Program-made: the position numbers and the translations under genes
Source of the DNA: Dromiciops gliroides
Taxonomy: Eukaryota; Chordata; Mammalia; Microbiotheria; Microbiotheriidae
Length of the DNA: 64,000 nucleotides
Direction: 5' to 3'
Assembly (NCBI RefSeq): GCF_019393635.1
Contig: NC_057863.1
Coordinates: forward strand, 643,285,306 to 643,349,305
Shown here: positions 45,586-57,840 of the stretch, in pieces
Layout: each line of letters begins with the position of its first letter
How positions within the stretch are numbered: position 1 is the first letter of the stretch
The notes under the pieces: generated by a model
The model's input: the letters and a program-made list of their open reading frames with translations, nothing else
Databases searched by the model: none
Told to the model about the DNA's origin: nothing

Positions 45586-45839
45586 TCCCATATCTTTTTC
45601 CTCTTTTGTGGCTAAACTCAAGAAGGCTGCCTACAAGATGCTTCCATTTACTTTCCTCTCACTTTCTTCTTAACTTTCTATGATTTGGCTTCTAACTTCA
45701 TCATCCAACCAAACCTTTCCCCTCCAAGGTTAGTGATGATCTGTTAAATATCAAATGACAACATTTTTTTTTCTCATCCCTCATCCTTAACTTCTTTGCA
45801 GTCCTTGACATTGTTCAGCTTCCTCTACTCCTTGAGAAG

Positions 45840-46140
45840 GCACCTTCATTAGGTGCCTACTGTATGTCAGGCACTTTACAAGGACCAGGAAATACAAAGA
45901 AAAGCAAAGGCAGTTCTTGGCCTCAAGGAGCTTCCAGTCTAGTGGGAGAGACAACATGTGAAACAACTATGTACAAACAAGTTATAGACAGGACAAATAG
46001 GAGATAATTAACAGAGGGAAGGCATAAAATGCCTTAAGGAGGATCAAGAAAAGCTTCATGTAGAATTTAGGATTTTTTCTCTTAATCTTGAAGGAAGTCA
46101 GAAAAGCCAGAAGTAGAGAATTCCAAGCATGGGGTTCAGC
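45840..46140 (+). repeat. Old interspersed repeat, family uncertain
   Basis: AGGTGCCTACTGTATGTCAG, CTCAAGGAGCTTCCAGTCTA and GGAGAGACAACATGTGAAAC; shorter copies of the same type occur elsewhere in the window (see 1960-2095). Confidence 0.45.
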
Positions 46141-46149
46141 TAGGAAAGA

Positions 46150-47430
46150 TGTATGGAGTGTCTTCTCTCTGGGTTTTCAGGACACTGCTCTTTCTTGGTT
46201 CTCCCCTTGACTACATCTCAGTCTCCTTTGCTGAATCTTCATCCAGGTCAAGCCCACTAACCATTAGTACCACTCTAGTATCAGCCTGTCCTTGGGCTCT
46301 CTTCACTTGGTGATCTCATTAGCTCTGATCAATTCAATGAGCTCCATGCTGATGATTCTCTGATCTATTTATCCAGCCCTCACTTCTATGCTGACTTCTA
46401 GTCTTGAACCTACAAGTGTCTACTGAACATCTCAAATGGGAGGTCCTATAGACATTTTAAAACCAGCATCTACAAAACAACTCAACTTTTAGCCTGCCCC
46501 ATCTCCTTCTTCTTGATTTTTCTATTACTTTTTTTCCCCTTCTGTTTTTGGTGTGAGGCAATTAAGGCTAAGTGACTTACCAGGGTCACACAGCTAGTAA
46601 GTGTCAAGTGTCTGAGGCCAGATTTGAACTCAGGTCCTCCTGACTCCAGGGCCAGTACCCTATCTACTGCACCACCTAGCTCCCCTCCCTATTACTTTTG
46701 AGGGCAATCAGATTCACAACCTAGGGGTCATCCTTGACTTTTACATGTCTCTTCTAAATCCAAATTACTAAATCCTGTCGTTACAGTCACAACATCTCTC
46801 CTTCTGATACTACCAGCCTGGTACAGGCCCTCATCACTTCATGCCTGAACAAAATAGCCTGCTGGTTGATCTCCTTGCCATGGGTCTCTCTCCTCTTTAA
46901 CCTATCCTCCACTCTGCTGCCAAAGAACAGATCTGACCATGCTACACTCCTATTCAAGAGAACTCCAAGAGTTCTTGATCCTCTGGGATTGAATATAAAT
47001 TCTCCATTTGGCTTTTAAAACACTTTGTAACCTGTTCCCCTTTCTAACTTTTTATACCATACTCCCCACCAAGTATCTGTGATACTGGCCTCTGTTGTTC
47101 CTTAAACAAGACACTCCATACATCTTCCCTGGCTGAACCTCATGCTTGGAATTTTCTACTTCTTGGCTTTCATGACTTCCTTTAAATCCAAGGAGAAAAA
47201 AAAGGAAGCTTTTCTTGATCCCCCTTAAGGCATTTAGTGCCTCCTCTCTGTTGATTATCTCCTATTTGTCCTGTCTATAACTTGTTTGTACATAGTTGTT
47301 TGCATGTTGTCTCTCCCGTTAGGCTGGGAGTTCCTAGAGGGCAAGGAACTGCCTTTGCTTTTCTTTGCATTTCCTGGTCCTTGTAAAGTGCCCAACACAC
47401 AGTAGGCACCTAATGAATACTTAACTGGAT
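46150..47430 (+). mobile_element. L2-type LINE 3' fragment with inserted SINE
   Basis: L2 3' pattern: ACCTAGGGGTCATCCTTGAC, GGTACAGGCCCTCATCACTT, GCTGGTTGATCTCCTTGCCA and the end AGTAGGCACCTAATGAATAC. Interrupted at 46533-46686 by a WSINE1-type SINE. Upstream SPRED3 intron. Confidence 0.75.
46533..46686 (-). repeat. WSINE1-type SINE inside the L2 copy
   Basis: Complete reverse copy flanked by CTATTACTTTT on both sides. Confidence 0.9.
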
Positions 47431-47600
47431 GTCTCCTAGTCATCTTCCTACTGTTCTCTTCTCTCCTCATTACACTACTCTGATCCTCTATTTCATCTCT
47501 TCATCCTTATCTTTTTCATACCTGTAATCCCATCATTTTATACAAAGATCTTCCCAAGGAAATAAGATAATAGACATGGAGCTGAAAGGGACCTGAAAGA

Positions 47601-47735
47601 CCTTTTTTTTTTTTTTTTGTGAGGCAGTTGGGGTTAAGTGACTTGCCCAGGGTCACACAGCTAGTAAGTGTGTAAAGTGTCTGAGGCTGGATTTGAACTC
47701 AGGTCCTCCTGAATCCAGGGCCGGTGCTCTATCCA
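47601..47735 (-). repeat. WSINE1-type SINE, head truncated
   Basis: Poly(T), GTGAGGCAGTTGGGGTTAAG, stops at GGCCGGTGCTCTATCCA; the final tRNA-related part is missing. Confidence 0.88.
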
Positions 47736-47908
47736 AGACCTAATTTTTTATAGAGGAGGAGAAGCAATCTCAGGAAGAAGCAATGACTCCTTCAGGGTCA
47801 CACAACTAGTGTGTCAGAGGCTAGATTTGAACCCAAGGACTTCCTGACTCCACATGCAGAACCCTATCCATTCTTCCTGCTAGGCTGTCTCTGTAGAGGC
47901 CATGTCTA

Positions 47909-48083
47909 ATTCTTTTTTTTGTTTTGTTTTGTTTTTATTTTTTTTTAGTGAGGCAATTGGGGTTAAGTGACTTGCCCAGGGTCACACAGCTAGTAAGTGT
48001 TAAGTGTCTCAGGCCGGATTTGAACTCAGGTCCTCCTGACTCCAGGGCCGGTGCTCTATCCACTGCGCCACCTAGCTGCCCCT
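47909..48083 (-). repeat. WSINE1-type SINE
   Basis: Complete reverse copy with T-rich left end; CTAATTCTTTTTTT on both sides. Confidence 0.92.
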
Positions 48084-48769
48084 AATTCTTTTTTTATTGT
48101 GTGGTGAAAAGCATGCTGGATCTGGAATTCATAGACTTGGATTTAAACCTCAACCACTAGACTGTGTGACTTTTGGTAAGTCTCTTCACTTCAGCCTCCC
48201 TTTAGGATTCTAATACTTGCCAGGAGCTCCTAATATTTGTCAATACCTATCTTATGGATGATTCTTCTGCTGTATAAACATTAAGGAGTTAAGAATAAAA
48301 ACAAAGGACCCAATAAGAACTTAAAAATGAATTGTTCTTCCTCTACCCTCTGGGTACCCTCTAAGGACCTGGCACTAAGCAGCTAAATTAAAGGTGGTTG
48401 AAAGGTCTCCCTGACCTGACAGTGTGCGTGGAGGCTCATAATGTTCTTCCCTTCCTCCCAGCCACATTTGTAGAATTGTTAACTCTATGTAATCTCATCT
48501 CATATTCTTCCCATGTCTGTTCCACCTCTCCTCATCCTGCTTTTCTTTATGCTGCCCACAATTCCTAGAGGAGCCTCATACATTTATGGAGAACCCAGCC
48601 CTCTTCATGTGTGGTTGCTTACTGCATCCTTGAATCATTCCGTATATAGATGACTCCAATGATAAACTCACACTTCCCTAGCCTTTCATGATGGGGAATT
48701 CCCTTCACCAAAGCCAAAGGTGAAATTTCTTTGCTTAGGTAAATAACTTATGGAGTTTCCTGAGATGGG

Positions 48770-49015
48770 TTTGGGTTGGATTAACATTTCTATGGTGCTT
48801 TTAAGGTTTGCAAAGCACTTTACAAATATGCCATTTGATCCTCACAATAGCACTGAAAAGTGCTGTTATTAGCCTTATTTTACAAATGGGGAAACTGAGG
48901 CAGACAGAGGGTAAGTGACTTGGTCAGGATCATATAGCTAGTAAGTATCTGAGGCTGAATTTGAGCACAGGTCTTCCTAACCCTAGGTCCAAAATGCTAT
49001 CCAATGCATCACTAA
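48770..49015 (-). repeat. MIR/Ther1-like SINE
   Basis: TTTGCAAAGCACTTTACAAA, CCTTATTTTACAAATGGGGA and GAGCACAGGTCTTCCTAACC. Confidence 0.6.
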
Positions 49016-49304
49016 GACCACCAAGAGGTCCTTACAACTTTGAGAATGAAAATGAAATGGAAAAATTCAATGAAAATGGCTCCTGCATCTATATATAATG
49101 CAATAAGGCTTATGGAGTACCTTCCTCAAAGCCACCCTTAGAGGTGAGCTGTGCAAATGTTATTGTTTCCATTTTAAAGACAAAGAAAAAGGCTCCGAAG
49201 GGGAAAATAATCTAAGATCACACAGCTAGTGCCAGACTTAACCAGATTTTTTGAGGGGTTCTAGTCTAGAGCTCTTTCCCCATTGCCTCTTTCTTAGTCT
49301 TCCT

Positions 49305-49443
49305 TTTTTTGCGAGGCAATGAGGGTTAAGCGACTTCCCAGGGTCATCTAGCTAGTAAGTGTTAAGTGTCTGAGGTCGGATTTGAACTCAGGTCCTCCTG
49401 AATCCAGGGCTGGTGCTTTATCCATTATGCCACCTAGCTGCCC
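49305..49443 (-). repeat. WSINE1-type SINE
   Basis: Complete reverse copy; CTTAGTCTTCCTT on both sides. Confidence 0.92.
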
Positions 49444-50234
49444 TCCTTAGTCTTCCTTGTGTCCTCTGCTTATTTGAGTATATGTCACATTTCCCAGTCC
49501 ACAGTTAGATTGTAATCCCTTTGAGAGCAGAGACAGCCATTTTATATCTCTATATCTTCCTCAAAGAGCACAGGATATTACATATGTTTGCTAAATCAAA
49601 TTCACTCTTTTCTTGGAGCTACAACCTGTTCCCTATCTTGTCATCACTTTCATCCTCCCTCTTCCTCCTCCTCACATCAGTTTGCACCTCTCTTCTTCCT
49701 TCCCTTCCTTCTCCCCCATTCCATCCTATGTCTCTCACTCTGCAAACCTCCTCATTATTCTGCGGCTTCCTGACTTCCCTTCGATCCTTATCCACTCCCC
49801 TTCCTCCTTTGAAACACCTCCCAAGCCTCCTAACCCACCACGTCCCTTATTTTCCTCTCATTGCCCACTCCCATCAGCTGTCATCCTTCCATTCTCTTCT
49901 CTCAGTCCTCACTTCTAGCAAATTTGACCTCAGTCTAATCACTTCATTCTCCTTCCTTGTTCCTTTCCATTAGAGGAGGAATTCAGGGGATCAATAAAGT
50001 ACACAAAGGAGCCTGGGATATAACAGGGGGATGTAAAAGGAGAGGTGGGGAGAAATGGCTGGATTAAAGTCAGGAAGCCTGGGTTCAAATCTTGCTCTGC
50101 TACTTCCTAGTTGTGTGTCCTTAGGCAAGTCATTTGACTTCTGTAGCCGTCAGCTACTTCATCAGTAAAGTGGCGATAATAATGCCTAAAATATCTGTTT
50201 CCCAGACATGTAGTGAGAAAAGAACTTCAAATGA

Positions 50235-50495
50235 AGCAGCTAGGTGACATAACAGATAAAGCTCTGGACCTGGAGTGAGAAAGACCTGGGTTCAAATTCA
50301 CCCTCAGATACTTACTAGCTGTATTACCCTGAGCAACTCACTGCACCTCTGTCTGCCTCAGTTTCTTCATCTGTAAAATGGGAATGATAATAGCACCTAC
50401 CTCCCAGGGTTGTTGAGGATCCAGTTAGAGAATATTTGTAAAGCATTTTGCAAGCCTTAAATGCTAAATAAATGCTATTAATATTTGTAAATTTT
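50235..50495 (+). repeat. MIR/Ther1-like SINE
   Basis: GAAGCAGCTAGGTGACATAA head, CATCTGTAAAATGGGAATGA and AATGCTAAATAAATGCTATT tail. Confidence 0.65.
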
Positions 50496-50699
50496 CAGCT
50501 GCTTTGGCCTTTTATTACTTAAAACATGAATGATTATCAAATGACTAAAAAAAATTAAGGCACATATTTTGGAGCACAGGAAATTCCTCCCTCTCTGCCA
50601 TTAAAAGCTTTGCTTTGGGAAGTGGGGGTTCCTACCATGAAATCTCAGCATATTCTGTAGATCCAGACAACCTATGGGTCCATTTTGCCGGGGTGAAAA

Positions 50700-50825
50700 C
50701 AGTCTGAGCAAGGTTAAGTGACTTGCCCAGGGTAATACAACTTGCAAGTGATTGAAGCAGGATTTGAACTTGGGTCTTCCTGACTCTAAGCCCAGAGCTG
50801 TATTCACTGTGTCCCTTAGCTGCTT
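50700..50825 (-). repeat. Old tRNA-derived SINE remnant
   Basis: GGTTAAGTGACTTGCCCAGG...TGGGTCTTCCTGACTCTAAG in reverse; diverged. Confidence 0.5.
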
Positions 50826-51859
50826 AAAGTCTCATTCATTACCTATTACTGATCACTGGGATCAAAGAGATAATATTTGTAAAGTGCTTCCCCCATTGTG
50901 TGGCAAGTAGTAGGTGTTTAATAAATGCTCGCACCATTCCTTGCCTCCAGTAGCACTCCCTCTCATCTCAAAGGAGTTGTGTACTATATCCTTAATTAGG
51001 CACCTATCATCCCCCAGTCAATTTTCAGCTCCTGGAGGATGGGAACTGTTTCCTTTGATCTCTGTAACCTCAGAGCATAGCACAGTGCCTGGCATAGTAA
51101 GCAGAGCAGACGCTTCATAAATGCTTGCTGGATTTGGACCAAATTGGGAAAGAGGCATATGCATGAGGTCAATGTGTTAATAAGAATTATGATAGCAACT
51201 CTGATTCTTAAAGCACTTTTAAGATTTATGAAGCACTTTCTTCACAACAGTCTTGTGAGGCAGGTGCTACATATACTATTATCCTCATTTTTACAGAGGA
51301 GAAACTGGGACACATAGCACAGAGAGGTGGGCTATATATACTCAATGTCACACAGCCATTCAATGGCAGAGGCTTGGCTCAAAGATGTGTCTAAGCCAGG
51401 ACTCTCCTCAGTATCTGTGCACAGGCATAGTAACCTCAAAAGAGTCAGCTGGTTAACAAGCATTTATTCAGAATGTATCATGTGCTAGGTATTGTAGTAA
51501 GTGCTGGAAACACACACACACACACACACACATACACAGTGTCACACAGAGACACACATGTGGACTTAATATAAAGACACAGTAAAAGTCTGCCTGTCAC
51601 TCTCACACAATGAGAATGTGTTTATGGGTGCGGTATTGAATGGGAACACAGTTGATTCCTTTGGAGAGAGAGGACACCTTCTCTCTTACCTCTTCCTCGG
51701 TTTCCAGGCCACAGAAAGGAGCCAAACCCTGAGCCCTCTCCCCTTGCCCTTTCCAAAATTTTGAATGAAGCTGAGGAATCCAATAGTTTCATTCGATGGA
51801 ATCATAAACACAATTATTCTTCCACCCCCTAACCTAGAGGCCAAAGACTTGGGGACAGG

Positions 51860-52355
51860 GAAAGAGAGACTGAGATAGAGAGATAGAGAGACTGAGATAG
51901 AGAGAGACCAAGAAAGGAAAGGACAACACAGAGAGGGGATGGAATGGCACAGAGAAGTGCCGAGGAAAGGGGAAACTAAGAAAGAGAAAAGGAAAGACAG
52001 GAAGAGGTAGAGATGCAGACAGAGATGAATATAGAAATAACGAAAGGGTGGAAAGCAGCTGTGGTCAGAGCAGACAGAGAGACATAAAGAAAGAGAGATA
52101 AGGGAGGAAACAGAGAAACAGACGAGAGACAGAAGTGAGGGCCACAGAAATAGGGAGGACATGAGGGGGCAAAGGTAAGGGGAGAGGACACAGTGAGAAA
52201 GGGAACCTGGTGAGGTGGGGGACACATAAAGATGTGTACACAGAGATAGGGGCATCCACACAGGTAACAGAGATATGGTGACAGGGACAAAATGGGATAC
52301 AGAGTCAGTGGCAACATACCAGGCAACATCCAGATAGAGACAATGGGATCACACA

Positions 52356-52400
<45 letters not shown>

Positions 52401-55400
52401 AAGGGGTCCAAAGAATGAGACAGGGGGAATGGAAAAAAGGCCAAAAGTACCCAGAGGATGATCTAGGAGGACACAAATGAGAGGAACAGAAATTTAGGCA
52501 GTCTTGGTGAGTTTGGTGACATAGAGGGAGAGAAGGACACAAAATGGGTCACACAGAGATGGGAGAAACAGAGGCAGAGAGAAACAGGAGATCCTGAGGA
52601 CCAAGACTCAGTGATACAAGAGCAATGCAAAGAGATGGGGCTGAAGAGGGAAACACGGGGACAATGAGACACGGAAACATGGAGAAGGGAATAGACAGAG
52701 AGGGACACGAGGGAAGGAATAAGGTAGGGGACACAGAGAAAACAGGGCAAAGGAATGACACAGGCGCACAAAGATGGAAGGGGAACAGAAAGAAGGTGCA
52801 CAGATATAGAGGGGCTAGAGGAAGACAGAGCGATTTAGAGACATATGGGGGACACGGAGATAGGATGCTCAGGGAAAAGGGGGGCACGCACAAAGGGGTC
52901 TCAGACAGATGGGGATGTGGAAGCAAGGGGGATAATGGAGAGGGACCCCAAAATGAAAACAGAGTTGTTACAGAGAGATGAGACCCCAGAGATACAAGGA
53001 AGGGGATGCAGAGATGGGAAGCCATGGAGAAAGGGAGAACAAAGATATGGGAAGTCCAGAGCTAGGAGGTCACAGACATAAGTAATACAAAATGAGGTGG
53101 ACACAGAGAGATGAGAGGGGAGACATGGGGACTACACAGAAACAGGTGGACCAAGAGACAAGGGATGTGGTAAAAAAAGACAGAGATACAGAGGGGTCCC
53201 AGAGAAATACAGGGGGACACACGGAGATGAGAGATGAGGTGTCACTATAGAGTAATAAGGGACACAGAGACACAGTGGGTTGTCATCAAGATGGAGGACA
53301 CAGATGAGGAGGGGGGCCAGAGGGATGCAGATAGATTGGGATACCAAAATAACGGGACCTTAGAGATAAGTAGGGGGACACAGCGATAGGGGAAACATGA
53401 GGAAGGGGCACACACAGAGAAAGACTATGAAAGTTTAAAGGGAGACAGAGAGATAGGATATATAAAGGCAGGAAGAAACAGAAAAGACAGGGGATAATAG
53501 ATTTTTCGGGGCATGGAAAGAGACAGAGGCAACAAAGAGACAGGGAGGACAGGGATAGGTGGCCATGGAAAGATAAAGGGAACGCAGAGAGAAAAGAGCA
53601 CAGTAAGCCAAGGGGGGAGACTTAGAGGTGGGAGATGTGGACCAAAGGGCACAGAGGAGAGGATATCAAAAGGGGTGAGAGATGAGGGGGTATTCCCAAA
53701 CAAGAAGGACCCCCAAAAGAGTTAAGGAGACACAGAGAGGTGGAGATCACAGAGAGAAAGGGGAGACAGAAAAAAGGGGAGAGAGGAATCAGAAGTGGCG
53801 GGGGGGGGAATAGAAATGAGACAAGGGGACACAGAGATGGGGATATAGAAACTGAAGCCACAGATATGTGGGGGGCACAGGGTAAACACAGGAAAGAGAG
53901 GGGACCTAGGGAGATGGAATGCATGAGGGAGAAGTAGAGAGATAGCCAGTAGAGAGATACTGGGGGATACAGAAGGAGACAAGGGGATACAGAATCATGG
54001 CAGACACAGAAAAGAGGAAGGATCCAGAGATATGAAGGGAACACAGAGAGGAGTGGGGGGGGACACTAAAGAATGAAGGGGACCCAGAACAGTGGGTCTG
54101 AAGAGCTGAAAGGGAGGCATAGAAATATGGGGAGATAGAGACAAAGGGGATATGGAGAGACAAAGGGATGCAGAAAGCCATAAAAGAATACAGAGAGATG
54201 AAGGGATATGGAGAAAGAGAATGGAGACACTTGAGATTTACTAGCTGTGTGACCCTGGGCAAGTCATGTAACCTCCATTGCCCCACAAAAAGTGAAAAAA
54301 AAAGAGAATGGAGAGAGACTTGGAGGGACACTGGAAAATGAAGGGGTCAGATCAGAGATGAGGAACACAGAGCAATATGGCACACACAGAAAAGGGAGAC
54401 AGAAAGTGCCTCAGAACAATGAAAGGAAGAAAGCACAGAGGGGAAAAGATGCATGAGAGGGAACAAAAAGTAGGGACACAGATGGGGACACAGGGAGATG
54501 AGGCCGGAGACATAGATGGACAGGGACACGTATATAGACAGAGGACAGAGAGACAGGGGACACGAGAGGGGACAGTCTGGAAAGAGATATGGAGACACAG
54601 ATATAGAAACAGGACACAGAGATAGGGGAGATAGAGACTTGGGGTTCACAGAGAGAAAAGGATATATAGAGAAGATAGCTTGGGGAGGGGGATCAACCCA
54701 GATAAACAAAGGAGTTTCAGAAATGAATGGGAAGGGTCTGCAGAGAGATGGGAGACAGACAGAGACAGTGGGAAGCACAAATAAGGATGGCAGAGACAGA
54801 GGCTTCAGAAAGGTCAGGGAGGCACAGGGGCGAAGTACAGACACAAGGACACAAGGAGATGGGGGAATAGAGGGACAGGACAGAGATGTGAGAGGGAGGA
54901 GAGCTAGAAGCGATATAGAAAGACAGTGACAAAATGGGGGTTACAGAGAAGATAGAGACGAGGGACACAGAAGCAAGCAGAGATAGAGACCAGATTGCAG
55001 GGGCACAGAAATAGTGTGTGGTGGGGGGAGAGACAAAGTAGAGAGGCTAGGGGACATATGGTAGGGCTGAGAGATGGGGAGACAAGGAGTGAGGGTAACA
55101 GATTAAGGGGGACAGTGAGATGAGGTGAGACTGGGGAAACAATAGGATACAGGAAGAGATGAGAGGAGACAGATAAGGAAGGACATAGGTCTAGACACTG
55201 ATAGAGGTAGAGGGGAGGGATACAGAAGGGGGGATATAGAGAAGAGGGAAGGAGGTGAGTGCACTGAGATAAGGAAAAACCATGTGGGGATAGGTGGGCC
55301 ACAGATGAGGGACAGAAAACCTAGAAAACATAAGCAAAGAGGGATGGAGGTGACTGAGATGCAGGGGAACCGGAAGAGAACAGAACGAACACAGAGGAGA

Positions 55401-55655
55401 CCCATAGCGGGTTGGCCATGAAACAGGAGAGATAACAGCGAGATGTAGGCAAAGAGAATGAAGGGAGATACAGAGATGAAAAGCTATATGGAAATACACA
55501 GAGATGCTGGACGTCGGTGGGGGTTGGGGTGGAAACAAAAAGTACAGAGCCGGGCAAAGGGCCGAGATAGGATGGGGAATACTGAGTGGGGAGCACAGAG
55601 TCAGAATGACCGAGAAAAAGAGAGGCAGGAATAGGGGTAGAGAGACTCAATACTG
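51860..55655. repeat. 3.8-kb polypurine (A/G-rich) minisatellite-like tract
   Basis: Plus strand is overwhelmingly A and G, with a loose recurring GGGACACAGAGAT unit whose C is almost the only pyrimidine. It includes a (TG)20 run (52361-52396) and one truncated SINE. Open frames on the minus strand (up to 191 residues) are all Leu/Ser/Pro-rich and have no domain. It lies in the presumed SPRED3 5' intron. Confidence 0.85.
54228..54299 (+). repeat. WSINE1-type SINE, 5' truncated, inside purine tract
   Basis: ACACTTGAGATTTACTAGCT, GACCCTGGGCAAGTCATGTA and an A tail; AAGAGAATGGAGA on both sides dates the purine tract as older than this insertion. Confidence 0.85.
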
Positions 55656-55659
55656 AGAA

Positions 55660-55718
55660 GACAGATATCTCCATTCATAAAATACCAGAGTCCTGTCCCC
55701 TTTGGCACGGGAGGCGCG

Positions 55719-55769
<51 letters not shown>

Positions 55770-57840
55770 TCTCTCTCCTTTCACGTCTCCCCCCCGCCCC
55801 CCCCCCCTCCCCGGACTAGCGGTGCTCTCCTCCTATCTACCACCCCGGCTTTCCCTGCCTTCCGCTGCTCCAGCACCGGCCCTTCTCAGCCCAGCCAGGC
55901 TCTGAGAGCTGCTCTGCCGACTCCGGCAGCAGCCCCGGGCCCCCTTTTCTCAATGGGCCGGGGGAATTTTGTGAATGGGCGGTCATGTGACAGGGCCTCT
56001 CTTTGTCCTCCCTCCCCCCTTCCCTCCCCTCTCTTCTCCACCCTTCCCCAGCAACAGCGTGAGAACATTGAGGGCTGGAAGCTAGGGATGCCTGGGTCCG
56101 CAGGTTCCAAAGAAGCGACAGAATTTTGTTTTAAACGAACGAAGCGGCTGTTTCTCCACGTCCGAACATCTCCCACCACCCCCAAATCTCTTTCCCTCTG
56201 CTCAAATATCCCCATTCCAATTCTTTGATCTTTCCAAGCCTTCCTCCCCAAGAGCTCCCTTCCCCCATTCGTTAACTATCCCTCTACCCAGTGTCCCTTC
56301 ACCAGACATCTCCCAAATTTCCCAAACTTCCCCCTTCCTAAACCGCTCCCTCAAAAGTCCCTCCCTATCTCTCCCCCTTCCGCCAGTCCCCCCCTCCTCA
56401 AACATCTCCTCTCCACCACATTTTCTCTCTTCCCCTCCCTCGCCCAGGCCTCCCCAAATATACACATTCTCCTCTCCCCTGATTTCTTCCCTTCCCCAAA
56501 GATAAAGGGTTAGGTAGTCTCTGTTCCCCAGCTGGGCTCCGGGACCTCCGACGGAGATGGGGGTGGGGGAGAACGTAGGAGGGTCTCTATGGTTCCGGTG
56601 GAAGGGGTGGGGGCGCTAGGCCCAGTAAAAGACGCCCCCTTCTCCTTCCCCTCCCCCTCCATCCCTCCTTTTAATTCCCGGTCCCGGAGCCTTCCTATAA
56701 TTCACCCCCCACCCCCACCCCCACCCCAATCTAGCATCCTCCTGGGGGAGGAGGAGGAAGATGAAGAAGAGAAAAAAAGGAGGAAGCGCAATCATATTCC
56801 AGCACCCAGAGTATGGGACCCATCTGATTCCCTAGGAGGGGGCTCCCCTTCCCCGGCCGCCCCCCCCCCCGCCTCGACGCCCCCTCCTTCCCCAAGCACC
56901 TGCCTCGGTGCTCCCGGCGGGCTCCCAAGTGGCGGCGGCTACCTCTGCCTCCTCCTCTTCCTCCTCCTCCCTCCTTCCCTCCCTCGCTCTGGTGGTGGCG
57001 ACGGAGCCCGGAACGGGGAGCCGGGTTTGGGGGGGGAAGGTAAGGGGGGGTTGGGAGATGGATAGATGGAGAGGGGAGGTGATGGAGGAGGAGGGAACAG
57101 TCGGAGAAAAAGGGATGCGTCTGCCAGGTCCTAGCGCCCTCCTCAATTTCCTGCCTGTGGTCCATCACTCCTTGAGACACCCCCCAACCCCTCCCCCTGT
57201 CCCAAAAGAGCCGTACCCTGCTACCCCCATCCTCTCCATCACTACCCGCTCTTTCGGCACTGTCCTGGGGGAGGGGTGGAGTGGGATTGAGGCAGGGTGG
57301 GAGGGAGTGGCAAAGGGGCGGACCCTTGGAATAAGAGCATCTTCAAGGGGTGAGGCTATATTGGAGAGGGTTTGAAAGAGGAGAAGCCACATGGCGGAGG
57401 GCTCGAAAGGCAGGACCCAGTGGGAGGTGGGGGGAGAAGACTCGAAAGGAGTGGGTCCCGGGAAGGGAAATTTACTCCTAGGGTGGGATCTGATGGGGCC
57501 GGATTCTTAAGGGGCAGGGCCTGGGCGGAGTCGAAGAGGGGGAGCGTTCTCAAGGAGCAAGACTGTTGGTAGGGGCTCTAAATGAGCCTAAGACCCTGAG
57601 GAGCGACCCGAGGGAATGGCCCGGGGGTGCGAGACGTTCTAAAGGGGGAGGGGCCGAAAGGTGAAAACTGGAGTGGGGGAGAATTTAGAGCCTGGGGGAG
57701 GGGCAAAGGGAGGGGCGGGGCGTGGTCTCGGGGGTCTTTCCCCCCCCCCCGCCTCCCCTAGTTCTTTTTCAGTTATTTGTCCGCTCTGGCCGTTCCCCTT
57801 TCCTCCTTTCACCGGGGCTTGGTGTGAGCTCACACCTGGT
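55660..57840. other. SPRED3-GGN head-to-head upstream region
   Basis: Contains a CG/CA dinucleotide run (55719-55767), a GTCATGTGAC E-box/M-box-like element near 55982, pyrimidine-rich DNA (56000-56500), several G-runs and an alanine/serine-like GC-rich patch near 56900. SPRED3 exon 1 and GGN exon 1 should lie here by analogy with human, but no exon can be fixed from sequence alone. Confidence 0.35.
55719..55767. repeat. (CG)n-(CA)n dinucleotide run
   Basis: CGCGCGCGCG followed by about 20 CA units, at the border between the purine tract and the SPRED3/GGN upstream region. Confidence 0.95.

Noticed and set aside
51686-55674. Many 100-190-residue Leu/Ser/Pro-rich frames on the minus strand, superficially like membrane proteins
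   Set aside because: They are the complement of the polypurine tract, where stop codons are rare on the pyrimidine strand.
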